Source: Pseudomonas sp. PB101 (GTDB lineage: Bacteria > Pseudomonadota > Gammaproteobacteria > Pseudomonadales > Pseudomonadaceae). Taken from it: a stretch of DNA of 64,000 nucleotides. Under the pieces are notes generated by a model. The model saw only the letters and a list, made by a program, of their open reading frames with translations, was not told the origin of the DNA and did no database searches. The stretch lies in the NCBI RefSeq assembly GCF_009764265.1, contig NZ_RWIR01000004.1, positions 1 to 64,000 of the forward strand. The letters run 5' to 3'. The position numbers were made by a program, and so were the translations under genes. Position 1 is the first letter of the stretch. Every line of letters begins with the position of its first letter. Below are positions 1 to 8,774 of this stretch, piece after piece.

Positions 1-55
1 TGCTGGCGATGGCGATCTTAATGGCGCCATCGCCAGCAAGCCGGCTCCTACAGAG
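1..55. repeat. REP-type palindrome pair, cut by window edge
   Basis: The first bases and bases near 29-41 form an inverted repeat (TGCTGGCGATGGC against GCCATCGCCAGCA), followed by the typical REP tail GGCTCCTAC. It belongs to the same family as the arrays at about 26.1 kb and 61.6 kb. Its left part may lie outside the window. Confidence 0.75.
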
Positions 56-178
56 ACCAGTATGAATCAGCAGGCTTTGTGGAAATGAACAAGAAACGTC
101 ATCGCCGCTTGTGCAGCGGACCGGCGTTATTGTTCATGGCGGCTGGCAGCATGTGGGCATTGGAACTGGAGAATTCCC

Positions 179-1321
179 ATGAAAATCGTGATCGCCCCCG
201 ACTCGTTCAAGGACAGCCTCAGCGCTCAAGGCGTGGCCGATGCCATAGCCCTGGGATTGGCGCAGGTCTGGCCGGATGCCCAACTGATCAAATGCCCGAT
301 GGCCGACGGCGGGGAAGGGACTGTCGAGTCGATTCTGGCTGCGTGCGCTGGCGAACTGCGCCGCAATGAGGTGCGCGGACCTTTAGGGGTTGCGGTGAAT
401 GCCGCTTGGGGCTGGTTGCCTGACAGCCACACCGCAATCATCGAAATGGCCGAGGCCAGCGGGTTGCAGTTGGTCCCTCTGGCTCAGCGTGATGCATGCA
501 TCAGCAGCACCTTCGGCACCGGGCAACTGATCCGCGCCGCGCTGGACGCCGGTGCTCAACGGGTGATCCTGGCGATTGGCGGCAGTGCCACCAATGACGG
601 CGGCGCCGGTGCCATGCAGGCCCTGGGTGTGAAACTGCTGGACGCTCAGGGGCAGACGCTGTCACCGGGCGGTCTCGCCCTTGCGCAATTGGCGCGCATT
701 GACCTCAGCGAAATCGATCCGCGTCTGCAGCAGGTCCGCTTCGACATCGCCGCTGACGTCAACAACCCATTGTGCGGCCCTCACGGTGCCTCGGCGATTT
801 TCGGCCCGCAAAAAGGCGCCTCGCCGGTGCAGGTCGAACAGCTTGACCGGGCACTGGGGCACTTTGCCGACCATTGCGCGACCGCCTTGGGCAAGGATGT
901 CCGCGACGAACCGGGCAGTGGCGCGGCGGGCGGCCTGGGGTTTGCCGCGAAAGCGTTCCTGGGCGCGCAGTTCAAGGCCGGGGTCGAGGTGGTCGCCGAG
1001 CTGGTGGGGCTGGCCGAGGCGGTTGCAAGCGCCGACCTGGTGATCACCGGGGAAGGGCGTTTCGATGCGCAAACCCTGCGCGGCAAGACACCGTTTGGCG
1101 TGGCGCGTGTCGCCAGGCAGCACGCGGTGCCGGTCATCGTCATCGCCGGCACGCTGGGCGAAGGTTATCAGGCGCTTTATGAGCATGGCATCGACGCTGC
1201 GTTTGCCCTGGCTAGCGGGCCGATGACCCTGGAGCAAGCCTGCGCCGAAGCGCCGCGCTTGCTGCGTGAACGGGCGACCGATATCGCACGGGTCTGGCGG
1301 ATGGCTGTTCGTTGCGACTGA
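179..1321 (+). CDS. garK: Glycerate kinase (GarK/GlxK family)
   Basis: Cytosolic kinase that phosphorylates D-glycerate with ATP, feeding glyoxylate or tartronate breakdown into lower glycolysis. The 380-residue product has the usual length of the GarK family. It opens with the conserved segment around DSFKDSLSA (residues 8-16), carries GGSATNDGGAG at 134-144, and has the C-terminal TGEGRFDAQ segment near residue 295. The ATG at 179 is preceded by GGAG with 7-nt spacing. It lies about 90 bp upstream of an aminotransferase on the same strand and faces the kgu operon, whose last gene encodes a hydroxyacid reductase that could in principle make glycerate; that link is an inference. Whether it forms 2- or 3-phosphoglycerate cannot be told from sequence. 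Confidence 0.93.
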   Translation: MKIVIAPDSFKDSLSAQGVADAIALGLAQVWPDAQLIKCPMADGGEGTVESILAACAGELRRNEVRGPLGVAVNAAWGWLPDSHTAIIEMAEASGLQLVPLAQRDACISSTFGTGQLIRAALDAGAQRVILAIGGSATNDGGAGAMQALGVKLLDAQGQTLSPGGLALAQLARIDLSEIDPRLQQVRFDIAADVNNPLCGPHGASAIFGPQKGASPVQVEQLDRALGHFADHCATALGKDVRDEPGSGAAGGLGFAAKAFLGAQFKAGVEVVAELVGLAEAVASADLVITGEGRFDAQTLRGKTPFGVARVARQHAVPVIVIAGTLGEGYQALYEHGIDAAFALASGPMTLEQACAEAPRLLRERATDIARVWRMAVRCD

Positions 1322-1412
1322 GGGTTTTTCTGTGGAGTTGAAAGCCATGCTGGCGCGTTTCGTGATTTGAGATAGGGTTGTGGCTGGAGCACCCGCGCGA
1401 CAGGAGAACGAC

Positions 1413-2600
1413 ATGCGCTACTCAGCCTTGACCCAACGAATCGCCGGTGACGGAGCGGCGGCCTGGCAGATTCACGATCGAGCGCTGCAATTGCGCGAAC
1501 AGGGTGTCGATGTCCTGCTGCTGTCCATTGGCGATCCGGATTTCGATACGCCGCAACCCATCGTCCAGGCCGCCATCGCCAGCCTGCTGGCCGGTGATAC
1601 GCACTACCCCGAAGTGCGCGGCAGTCGAGGCCTGCGCGACAGCATTGCCCGTCGGCATCGGCAACGCAGTGGCCAGGTGGTGGATGACGAACATGTGATC
1701 GTCTTTCCGGGCGCGCAGTGTGCGGTGTATTCGGTGGCGCAGTGCCTGCTCGATCCGGGCGATGAAGTGATTGTCGCCGAGCCGATGTACGTGACCTATG
1801 AAGGCGTGATTGGCGCGTGTGCGGCCACAGTGGTGCCGGTGCCGGTGCGCCCGCAGAACGGTTTTCGCGTCGACCCGGCGGATGTCGCGGCACGGATCAC
1901 GGCGAAAACCCGCGCCATCCTGCTCAACAGTCCGAACAATCCATCGGGCGCCAGCCTGTCGTTGCCCATCTGGCAGGAACTGGCGGCGCTGTGCATTCGT
2001 CATGATTTGTGGCTGATCAGCGATGAGGTCTACAGCGATCTGCTGTACGAGGGCGAGCACATCAGCCCGGCGAGCCTGCCTGGCATGGCTGAACGCACGG
2101 CGACTATCAACAGCCTGTCCAAGTCCCACGCCATGAGCGGTTGGCGGGTGGGCTGGGTGATCGGGCCCAAAGCCATGGCCGGGCATCTGGTGAACCTGTC
2201 GTTGAGCATGCTGTTCGGCATTCCGGATTTCGTCCAGAACGCCGCGCAACTGGCGCTGGATGAAGAGCTGCCGGAAGTGGCGATGATGCGCGAGGAGTAT
2301 CGCCAGCGCCGTGACCTGGTGTGTGCAAGTCTGGGCCAGTGTCCGGGCCTCAGGCCGATTTGCCCGGATGGCGGGATGTTCGTGATGGTCGATGTGCGCC
2401 AGACCGGTTTGTCGGCCCAGCGCTTCGCCGAGATGCTGCTGGAAGGTTATGGCGTGTCGGTGCTGGCCGGTGAAGCGTTCGGGCCGAGTGCGGCGGGGCA
2501 TATCCGCATCGGCCTGGTCGTGGATCAGCGCAAACTGGCCGATGCCTGTCGGCGCATCGCCTTGTGCGCGGCGGATTTGCTGGTCGCGCGCCGCGCCTGA
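1413..2600 (+). CDS. Pyridoxal-phosphate aminotransferase, class I/II
   Basis: Fold-type I aminotransferase of 395 residues, close in pattern to aspartate/arginine:pyruvate-type enzymes. It shows the NSPNNPSG segment (about 172-179), ISDEVY, and the PLP-binding lysine in SLSKSHAM (about K238), followed by SGWRVGW. A GTG at 1380 is in frame, but the ATG at 1413 is directly preceded by CAGGAG with good spacing, so 1413 is chosen. The stop lies 4 bp from the stop of the facing kguD gene, leaving no room for a terminator between them. The natural amino donor is not evident; together with glycerate kinase it might serve serine/hydroxypyruvate or glyoxylate metabolism, which is inference. Confidence 0.9.
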   Translation: MRYSALTQRIAGDGAAAWQIHDRALQLREQGVDVLLLSIGDPDFDTPQPIVQAAIASLLAGDTHYPEVRGSRGLRDSIARRHRQRSGQVVDDEHVIVFPGAQCAVYSVAQCLLDPGDEVIVAEPMYVTYEGVIGACAATVVPVPVRPQNGFRVDPADVAARITAKTRAILLNSPNNPSGASLSLPIWQELAALCIRHDLWLISDEVYSDLLYEGEHISPASLPGMAERTATINSLSKSHAMSGWRVGWVIGPKAMAGHLVNLSLSMLFGIPDFVQNAAQLALDEELPEVAMMREEYRQRRDLVCASLGQCPGLRPICPDGGMFVMVDVRQTGLSAQRFAEMLLEGYGVSVLAGEAFGPSAAGHIRIGLVVDQRKLADACRRIALCAADLLVARRA

Positions 2601-2604
2601 TCGC

Positions 2605-3582
2605 TCAAGCTTTCCACGCCCGGGCGTTGACCAGATTAGCCGGGCGTTCACCCGCCAGCGCCGCCAACAGATTGTCCACCGCGCAACTGGCCATGGCCTC
2701 CCGTGTTTCATGGGTGGCCGAGCCGATGTGCGGTGTCGCCACCACGTTGTTCAACTGCAACAACGGCGAGTCCCGGTTCAACGGTTCGCGTTCGAAAACA
2801 TCCAGCCCCGCCGCGCGAATCCGGCCTTCACGCAAGGCTTCGATCAGCGCGGCTTCGTCGACGACTTTGCCCCGTGAAATATTGATGAAGATGGTCTCCG
2901 GGCGCATCAGGGCGAACTGTTCTGCGCCGATCAATCCTTCGGTTTGTGCGGTCAGCGGCAGTGTCAGGCAAACGAAATCGGCCTGTTGCAACAGCGCCGG
3001 CAGGCTTCGGTATTGGGCATTGAAGCGCTGTTCCACCGCCGGTTTCGGTGACTGGCTGTGATAGATCACCGGCATGCCAAAGCCGAAATGCCCGCGCTGG
3101 GCGAGGGCCTCGCCAATGCGGCCCATGCCGATGATGCCCAGGGTTTTGCCGTGCACGTCGCTGCCGAAATGCGTGGGGCCGATGTTGCGGGTCCACTTGC
3201 CTTCGCGAATCATGTTCGCCAGTTCCACCACGCGCCGGGCGGTCGCCAGGATCAGCGCGAAACCGGTGTCGGCGGTGGTTTCGGTCAAAACATCCGGGGT
3301 GTTGCTGAGCAGGATGCGCCGCTCGGTCAGGTAATCGATGTCGTAGTTATCGACGCCCACCGAGACACTGGCAATGGCTTGAAGGTCGGGTGCCCGGTCG
3401 AGCAGTTCGGCATCCAGCTTCAGGCTGGCCCCCAGCAAACCGTGGGCGCGGGGCAGGGCATCGCGCAGTTTGGCCAGGCCCTGGGCATCAAGGTTTTCGA
3501 TCAGCGTCACCTCGGTCTGCTCGTGCACGCGAGCCATCAGCAGCGGCGAGAGTTTTTTGTACAGGACGACCTGCTTTTTCAT
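2605..3582 (-). CDS. kguD: 2-ketogluconate reductase / D-2-hydroxyacid dehydrogenase
   Basis: NAD(P)-dependent reductase of 325 residues, last gene of the kgu operon. In the established pathway KguD reduces 2-keto-6-phosphogluconate to 6-phosphogluconate; relatives (GhrB) also reduce glyoxylate and hydroxypyruvate. Visible features are the Rossmann motif GIIGMGRIG (about 149-157) and the catalytic triad R237 (NISRGKVVDE), E266 (DVFEREP) and H285 (ATPHIGSAT). It starts 21 bp after kguT on the same strand. The family call is certain; the specific KguD role rests on operon context. Confidence 0.93.
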   Translation of the reverse strand: MKKQVVLYKKLSPLLMARVHEQTEVTLIENLDAQGLAKLRDALPRAHGLLGASLKLDAELLDRAPDLQAIASVSVGVDNYDIDYLTERRILLSNTPDVLTETTADTGFALILATARRVVELANMIREGKWTRNIGPTHFGSDVHGKTLGIIGMGRIGEALAQRGHFGFGMPVIYHSQSPKPAVEQRFNAQYRSLPALLQQADFVCLTLPLTAQTEGLIGAEQFALMRPETIFINISRGKVVDEAALIEALREGRIRAAGLDVFEREPLNRDSPLLQLNNVVATPHIGSATHETREAMASCAVDNLLAALAGERPANLVNARAWKA

Positions 3583-3603
3583 CTTCGAGATCTCAACGTC
3601 AAT

Positions 3604-4902
3604 TCAGGAATGTGCCGTGGCGGTGCGCGTTACCGTGGCCGTGGGCCGTTCCCGGTCGCTGGCGCCGGGCTTGAGGAAAATCGTCAATACCACCGAGAAC
3701 ATCAGCGCGCCGCTCATCAACAGGTACGAAGCGCCCGGCGAGCCGGTCGAGCTGTTCAGGTAACCGACCAGATACGAACCGCCAAAGGAGCCGAGGGCAC
3801 CCATGCTGTTGATCAGCGCCATGGCGCCGCCCGCGACGTTGGCCGGGAGGATCTCTGGAATGATCGCGAAGAACGGTCCGTAAGGCGCGTACATGCAGGC
3901 GCCGGCAATCACCAGCAGGGTGTAGGACCACCAGAAATGTTCGGCACCCAGTGCGTAGGAGCCGTAGAAAGCAATCGAGGCAATCAGCAGTGGCGGCCAG
4001 ACGAAACGTTTACGTTTTTGCAGCTTGTCCGAACCCCAGGACACCAGCAGCATGCCGATCACCGCCGCCAGGTACGGCAGCGCCGACAGCCAGCCGGCCT
4101 GGACCATGTCCATCTGCGCGCCGGCCTTGAGGATCGACGGCAGCCACAACACGAAACCGTACACGCCGATGCTCCAGCAGAAAAACTGCAGGGCGAGGAT
4201 GATCACCTTGGGTGAGCGGAACGCTTCGGCGTAGTTCTTCACGGCCTTGATGCCGACCTGTTCGGCGGCCAGTGCGCTTTCCAGATCCTGCTTCTCCTGG
4301 TCGCTGAGCCACTTGGCCTGGGACGGACGATCATCGGCCAGGCGCCACCAGATGAATGCCCACAACACCGCCGGCAAACCTTCGATGATGAACATCCAGC
4401 GCCAGCTGTAGTGCTGCACCAGATAGCCCGAGACCACCGACATCCACAGCATGGTCACCGGGTTGCCGAGGATCAGGAAGGTGTTGGCCCGCGAGCGTTC
4501 GGCGCGGGTGAACCAGTGGCACAGGTAGATCAGCATCGCCGGCATCACTGCCGCCTCGACCACGCCGAGCATGAAGCGGATGACGATCAGCCAGTAGGCA
4601 TTGGAGACGATCCCGGTCAACGTCGCCAGGCTGCCCCAGAGGATCAGGCTGACGAAGATCAGCTTCTTCACGCTGTGTTTCTGCGCGTAGATGGCGCCGG
4701 GTACCTGGAAGAAAAAGTAGCCGAGGAAGAACAGCGCGCCGAGCATCGACGACAGGCCTGGTGTGATCATCAGGTCTGCCGCCATGCCGGACGCGGCGGC
4801 GAACCCATAGTTGGCGCGATCCAGATACGCCAGGCTATAGGTGATGAACACGATGGGCATGATGTACCACCAGCGGCGGGTGGCGAGCGTTGCGGTTTTC
4901 AT
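3604..4902 (-). CDS. kguT: 2-ketogluconate transporter, MFS
   Basis: Inner-membrane major facilitator of 432 residues of the anion:cation symporter (phthalate/glucarate-type) branch, importing 2-ketogluconate. The sequence begins with a cytoplasmic stretch followed by a first helix beginning YIMPIVFITYSLAYLDRANY, the typical YxDRxN end of helix 1 in this branch, and has about twelve hydrophobic spans with a central charged loop near residues 195-225. The start ATG follows AGGAGC. The gap between kguK and kguT contains a REP pair, which may alter relative expression within the operon. Confidence 0.92.
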   Translation of the reverse strand: MKTATLATRRWWYIMPIVFITYSLAYLDRANYGFAAASGMAADLMITPGLSSMLGALFFLGYFFFQVPGAIYAQKHSVKKLIFVSLILWGSLATLTGIVSNAYWLIVIRFMLGVVEAAVMPAMLIYLCHWFTRAERSRANTFLILGNPVTMLWMSVVSGYLVQHYSWRWMFIIEGLPAVLWAFIWWRLADDRPSQAKWLSDQEKQDLESALAAEQVGIKAVKNYAEAFRSPKVIILALQFFCWSIGVYGFVLWLPSILKAGAQMDMVQAGWLSALPYLAAVIGMLLVSWGSDKLQKRKRFVWPPLLIASIAFYGSYALGAEHFWWSYTLLVIAGACMYAPYGPFFAIIPEILPANVAGGAMALINSMGALGSFGGSYLVGYLNSSTGSPGASYLLMSGALMFSVVLTIFLKPGASDRERPTATVTRTATAHS

Positions 4903-4970
4903 GGTGGTGCTCCTGAGCTTGTTGTTTTTGTCGCAGCAGGTGTTTAGATCTTTAGTGACAGTGCAGGCCT

Positions 4971-5047
4971 CATCGCGGGCAAGCCCGCTCCTACATTGGA
5001 TCTACGTTCGACACACATCCCCTGTGGGAGCGGGCTTGCCCGCGATG
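4971..5047. repeat. REP pair at the kguK-kguT junction
   Basis: Two inverted REP arms (GCGGGCAAGCCCGCTCC and its reverse complement) flank a spacer of about 25 bp. The element overlaps the 3' end of kguK, so the last residues of KguK are encoded by REP sequence. Confidence 0.85.
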
Positions 5048-5988
5048 GCGGCCGCAAATTCGCCAACCATTTCAGATCGGGTAGGCAACCCCTCCATATC
5101 CCCCCGGCTCTGCACCGCCCGGCTGCCGATCCAGTTGGCGCGTTTCACGGCCTCGGCAACGCTTTGGTTTTCCAACAGCGCGCTGATCATGCCGACGGCA
5201 AAACCATCGCCGGCGCCGACCGTATCGACCACCGTTTGCACCGGTACGCCAGGCACGAAACCTTGATCAAGCTGTGTGCAGTAGTAAGCCCCGTGCGGGC
5301 CAAGCTTGATCGCCACGGCTTCGGCGCCCTGGTCAAGATAGAAGGCAGCGATGTCTGCCGGGTCTTCGAACCCGCTCAACAAGCGACCTTCGCTCAACCC
5401 CGGCAGCACCCAATGGGCGAGGGCGGCGAGGCGGTTGATCTCGGTGATCATTTGTCGTTCGCTGGCCCACAGGCTCGGACGCAGGTTCGGGTCGAAGGAC
5501 ACGCTGCGCCCGGCATCGCGCATACGGCTCATCAATTCGAACGACATCTGCCGCGCCGACTCCGACAACGCCGGGGGAATGCCGGTGGCGTGCAGGTGTC
5601 GGGCCTTGAGCAGTTCGGGCACGATCGAGTGCGGCGACAGGTGACTGGCCGCCGAACCACGGCGGAAGTACTCGACGGCGGGATCACTGCCATCATCAGT
5701 GCGGGACTTGAGTTGAAAACCGGTCGGGTGGGCGCTGTCGATGTCGACGTGGCGGCAATCCAGGCCTTCTTTTTCCAGGGTGTCGACCACGAACCGGCCC
5801 AGCGAATCGGCACCGACACGGCTCAGCCATGCCACGTTGAAGCCCAGTCGGGAAAGGCCGATGGCGACGTTGCTGTCTGCCCCGGCAATGCGTTTGTGGA
5901 AGGCGCCGACGCCGGCCAGGTCACCGGCCTGCTCGGCGACGAACATCGCCATGGTCTCGCCGAAGGACAGAATATCGATCTCAGACAT
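5002..5988 (-). CDS. kguK: 2-ketogluconate kinase, PfkB family
   Basis: Cytosolic ribokinase-like kinase of 328 residues that phosphorylates 2-ketogluconate at C6. The early FGETMAMFV segment and the C-terminal PfkB signature [12 protein letters not shown], with the catalytic Asp in GAGDGF, are intact. The ATG at 5988 overlaps the kguE stop (ATGTCTGA), implying translational coupling; the GTG two codons upstream is less likely. The C-terminus after about GEFAAA is encoded by a REP arm and ends GDVCRT, an odd extension compared with what the family normally has. Function otherwise looks intact. Confidence 0.92.
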   Translation of the reverse strand: MSEIDILSFGETMAMFVAEQAGDLAGVGAFHKRIAGADSNVAIGLSRLGFNVAWLSRVGADSLGRFVVDTLEKEGLDCRHVDIDSAHPTGFQLKSRTDDGSDPAVEYFRRGSAASHLSPHSIVPELLKARHLHATGIPPALSESARQMSFELMSRMRDAGRSVSFDPNLRPSLWASERQMITEINRLAALAHWVLPGLSEGRLLSGFEDPADIAAFYLDQGAEAVAIKLGPHGAYYCTQLDQGFVPGVPVQTVVDTVGAGDGFAVGMISALLENQSVAEAVKRANWIGSRAVQSRGDMEGLPTRSEMVGEFAAAIAGKPAPTGDVCRT

Positions 5989-6763
5989 GAGCACTCTCCA
6001 GCTGCGCTTGGCCGAGGTGGGCGAGGGCGGCGACGTGTTCGGTGGTCAGTTGCACCAGGTCATCGCCCTGCAGCGGATATTCCGCCGCCCGCATGACACC
6101 TTGGGCCATGTGCCGCAGCAGGTGTTCCCACTGTTGCAGGTCACTGACGGCGGGAGGGATGGCCACCAGTTTGCCGTCGGCGCGGCGCGTGACCGCTTTG
6201 CAATGCACGTAACCGACATGCCGCCCGAGCAAACGCGCGGCGCTGGCGGCGGACTGGTCCTGCCAATGCCAGTTGCCGATATCGAAGGTCATCCTGATCG
6301 GCAACTGGTGCTGCTCGACCTCAGCGAAAAAACGCTGGAAGGGTTCAATGCGGCCACCGTGCAGGGTCTGGTCGTTTTCCACCAGCAACTGCACGGCGCT
6401 GTCGCCCAGCATTCGGGCGAGGCTTTGCAGATCGCAGTTGTCGGTGAAATAACCCAGCGACACCTTCAGCCATTTGGCGCCGAACGCCTGGGCGCGTTGC
6501 AGGGCCGTGATCAGTTCGGGATTGGGCCTGGATTGCCCGGCCAGCCAGAGCTCCATGGGCGACGAATACACGCTTTGCAGGCCTTCTGCCTGAGTGGCAT
6601 CGGCCAGTTGAGCGGGGTCCTCGATGGTCAGCAGTTCTTCGCGCCACTCAATGCGCGTGGCGCCGGCGGCGGCGAGAATGCTGATGAAACTGCCCTGGCC
6701 GCGCTGGCGCACAAGGTCGGCGCCGTAGCTGGAAAGGCTGATGGAAACGGCGGGTTTGTTCAT
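5981..6763 (-). CDS. kguE: KguE, TIM-barrel epimerase-like protein of 2-ketogluconate operon
   Basis: 260-residue protein of the xylose-isomerase-like TIM barrel superfamily (AP endonuclease 2 fold), first gene of the kgu operon. Conserved barrel pieces include the ends [19 protein letters not shown] and [10 protein letters not shown], the last two carrying likely metal ligands (E, D, H). Its exact reaction in 2-ketogluconate use is not well settled. An upstream in-frame GTG at 6883 reads through REP sequence and the operator, so the ATG at 6763, with AGAGGT upstream, is chosen. The PtxS operator begins 15 bp upstream of the start. Confidence 0.9.
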   Translation of the reverse strand: MNKPAVSISLSSYGADLVRQRGQGSFISILAAAGATRIEWREELLTIEDPAQLADATQAEGLQSVYSSPMELWLAGQSRPNPELITALQRAQAFGAKWLKVSLGYFTDNCDLQSLARMLGDSAVQLLVENDQTLHGGRIEPFQRFFAEVEQHQLPIRMTFDIGNWHWQDQSAASAARLLGRHVGYVHCKAVTRRADGKLVAIPPAVSDLQQWEHLLRHMAQGVMRAAEYPLQGDDLVQLTTEHVAALAHLGQAQLESAHV

Positions 6764-6778
6764 TGTTTTTATACCTCT

Positions 6779-6792
6779 GAAACCGGTTTCAT
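6779..6792. promoter_or_regulatory. PtxS operator upstream of kguE
   Basis: Perfect 14-bp palindrome TGAAACCGGTTTCA, which matches the published PtxS recognition sequence from other pseudomonads. Its place just upstream of kguE fits repression of the operon that is relieved by 2-ketogluconate. Confidence 0.92.
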
Positions 6793-6840
6793 TTTTGTTC
6801 AAAAAAATATCAGGAAGTGGTGTGTTGTTCTTTCGGGCCC

Positions 6841-6934
6841 CATCGCGGGCAAGCCCGCTCCCACAATGGTCGGTGTTGAACACTCACCTTGTGTATGGCA
6901 CCAATCCCCTGTGGGAGCGAGCTTGCTCGCGATG
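6841..6934. repeat. Mixed REP pair upstream of the kgu operon
   Basis: The left arm is of the GCGGGCAAGCCCGC type and the right arm of the GCGAGCTTGCTCGC type, so the pair is a hybrid of two REP variants. It lies between the 3' end of ptxS and the kguE operator. Confidence 0.8.
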
Positions 6935-6946
6935 AGGCCGGAACAT

Positions 6947-7972
6947 TCACCGAGAAACTCCAAGGGTCGACCCACGAACAATCAACCGCGCCGAAAAATC
7001 CAGCGTCCGCATCGCCCCGTCATCCCCGCGCAGCCGCTTGAGCAGACACTCAAACGCACTGGCGCCGATCTCGGTGGTTGGCTGCGCGAGGGCGGTGATG
7101 CCGCTGCCCACCAGCGGGTACCAGTCCAGGTCATCGAGGGCGATCAAGCCCAGGTCGTCGAACAGGTTGATGTTGAGTTCACGCAACGCATGGGTGCTGG
7201 CCAACGCCGCGATCCCGTTGGCGCAGAACAGCGCTTTCGGACCGGGCCCGGGCGTTTCGAGGAAAGTTTTCAGTCGGGCGGTCAGTTCGCTGCCGGTTTC
7301 GATCGATGTGCCACGAAGCGCCGGGCGCTGTTCGATTTGCGCCTTGAAGCTGTTGACCCGCTCGATCCGCGAGCTGGTGCCGTCAAACGGTTCAGTCACC
7401 AGCAACACATCGCGATAACCGCGTTCTTCAAGATGGGCGAGGGCCATCTCGACGGCCTGCGGGTTGTTCAACCCGACCATATCGCTTTCGAGGTGCTCGA
7501 CCTTGCGATCCACCAGCACCAGGGGCATTTCCCGGTGCAGTTCGTGCAACTCATCACGGTGATGACCGAGGGTGTTCACGATCAGGCCTTCGATGTTGTA
7601 CGAGCGCAACAGCGCCAGGTGCTGGCGTTCCTGTTCGTCGTCGCGGTCGGTGTTGCACACCACCAGGCTGTAGCCGTGCTGACGGCAGGCGGTTTCCACC
7701 CCGTGCATCACGGCAATTGAATAAGGATTGCGGATGTCGGCCACCAGCATGCCGATCAGGCGGGTGCGCCCGCGTTTCAGGCCGCGGGCCATCTGGTTCG
7801 GGCGGTAGCCGAGTTCGGCGATTGCCTGTTCGATGCGCTGGGCGATGGCATCGGAGAGCAGGGCGCGATCATCGCCAATGAACCGCGAAACGCTGGCCTT
7901 GGAGACCTTGGCGTGTTCGGCCACGTCGAGCATGGTCACGCGGCTGCGCTGGGCGGCGGAGAAATCGTTCAC
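6947..7972 (-). CDS. ptxS: LacI-family repressor PtxS
   Basis: 341-residue LacI/GalR repressor of 2-ketogluconate genes, responding to 2-ketogluconate as effector in studied species. The N-terminus holds a LacI helix-turn-helix (VTMLDVAEHAKVSKASVSRF), the hinge segment around YRPNQMARGLKRGRT, and a periplasmic-binding-protein-like effector domain. The GTG at 7972 is chosen because AAGAAGG lies 9 nt upstream; an in-frame GTG at 8026 would start inside the operator region. A second PtxS palindrome just upstream suggests autoregulation. It precedes the kgu operon on the same strand. Confidence 0.93.
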   Translation of the reverse strand: MNDFSAAQRSRVTMLDVAEHAKVSKASVSRFIGDDRALLSDAIAQRIEQAIAELGYRPNQMARGLKRGRTRLIGMLVADIRNPYSIAVMHGVETACRQHGYSLVVCNTDRDDEQERQHLALLRSYNIEGLIVNTLGHHRDELHELHREMPLVLVDRKVEHLESDMVGLNNPQAVEMALAHLEERGYRDVLLVTEPFDGTSSRIERVNSFKAQIEQRPALRGTSIETGSELTARLKTFLETPGPGPKALFCANGIAALASTHALRELNINLFDDLGLIALDDLDWYPLVGSGITALAQPTTEIGASAFECLLKRLRGDDGAMRTLDFSARLIVRGSTLGVSR

Positions 7973-8026
7973 GGTCTGAAACCTTCTTATTGGATTTATA
8001 AGGTCGAGTGCTGCGTGAGACAGCAC

Positions 8027-8040
8027 TGAAACCGGTTTCA
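8027..8040. promoter_or_regulatory. PtxS operator upstream of ptxS
   Basis: Second perfect copy of TGAAACCGGTTTCA, 54 bp upstream of the chosen ptxS start. It is identical over all 14 bases to the site in front of kguE and points to negative autoregulation. Confidence 0.9.
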
Positions 8041-8112
8041 GAAGACACCAAAAGCCTTTTCGCCGTCAAGCCCCGAATGGTTTTTTGTCGAACAATCACC
8101 GACAGGTGGCGC

Positions 8113-8721
8113 TCAGGCCAGCACGCTCAACCACGCCGAACCCAGCAACAACAAGCCCATGCAGCGATTGAAGCGTTGCATGGCAGCGGGTGAGCGCAAC
8201 CAGCGGCTTGAGCCGGCACCGAGCATCGCCCAGACCGCGAGGCATGGCAGGGAAACCAGGAAAAACACCAGCGACAAATACATCACGTGCACGGCGCGAT
8301 GATCGCCAGTCCCGGCGAACACGCTGACCACCGCCAGCGCCATCATCCAGGTTTTCGGGTTGATCAGTTGCAGGCTGGCCGCTCCGCGCCATCCGAGACG
8401 CGCCTGGCCATGGCTGGCGGCAATGGCCGTCGCCGGAGCGCTGTAGATCTGCCAGGCCAGATAGCTCAGCCAGGCTACGCCGGCCCATTGCATGATGCTT
8501 TGCAATGCAGGCCATGCCGTCAGTGACGAACCCACGCCGGTACCCACCAGCAGTACAAGGGTCGCGGCGCTGGCACAGGCGCCGAAGATGATCGGCATGG
8601 CGGCGCCAAGGCCGTGTCGGGCACTGTTGCTCAGCACCAGAATGTTGGTCGGGCCGGGGGTGATCGAGGCCACAAAGGCGAACAGCAAAAAAGGCAGCAA
8701 GGTCGGGAACGAGGGCAGCAT
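8113..8721 (-). CDS. LysE/RhtB-family amino-acid exporter
   Basis: Inner-membrane exporter of 202 residues with about six hydrophobic segments. The family motif SITPGPTNILVLSNS sits in the first third and INPKTWMMAL in the middle, both characteristic of LysE/RhtB proteins. The ATG at 8721 has GGAG upstream with 10-nt spacing; a GTG at 8763 would start inside a hairpin and is not preferred. It lies downstream of an AraC-type gene on the same strand, which is its likely regulator. The exported compound is unknown. Confidence 0.88.
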   Translation of the reverse strand: MLPSFPTLLPFLLFAFVASITPGPTNILVLSNSARHGLGAAMPIIFGACASAATLVLLVGTGVGSSLTAWPALQSIMQWAGVAWLSYLAWQIYSAPATAIAASHGQARLGWRGAASLQLINPKTWMMALAVVSVFAGTGDHRAVHVMYLSLVFFLVSLPCLAVWAMLGAGSSRWLRSPAAMQRFNRCMGLLLLGSAWLSVLA

Positions 8722-8736
8722 CGCGGGGTAACTCCA

Positions 8737-8763
8737 GTGAAGATCAGTGAAGCCGATCTTCAC
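8737..8763. other. Perfect 9-bp inverted repeat between araC-type gene and lysE-type gene
   Basis: GTGAAGATC and GATCTTCAC flank a 9-base loop. There is no T run, so it is not a clear terminator. It sits 16 bp upstream of the exporter start, so it could be an operator or an mRNA hairpin. Confidence 0.45.
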
Positions 8764-8774
8764 AATCCGCAGGC

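Noticed and set aside
79..369. Short + strand ORF before and overlapping garK, with a hydrophobic N-terminal stretch
   Set aside because: It overlaps garK in another frame by nearly 200 bp, lacks a convincing ribosome site, and its second half is merely the shadow of the kinase gene.
1422..2711. 429-codon ORF antisense to the aminotransferase gene
   Set aside because: Composition is typical of an antisense shadow, and the real gene on the + strand has all catalytic motifs.
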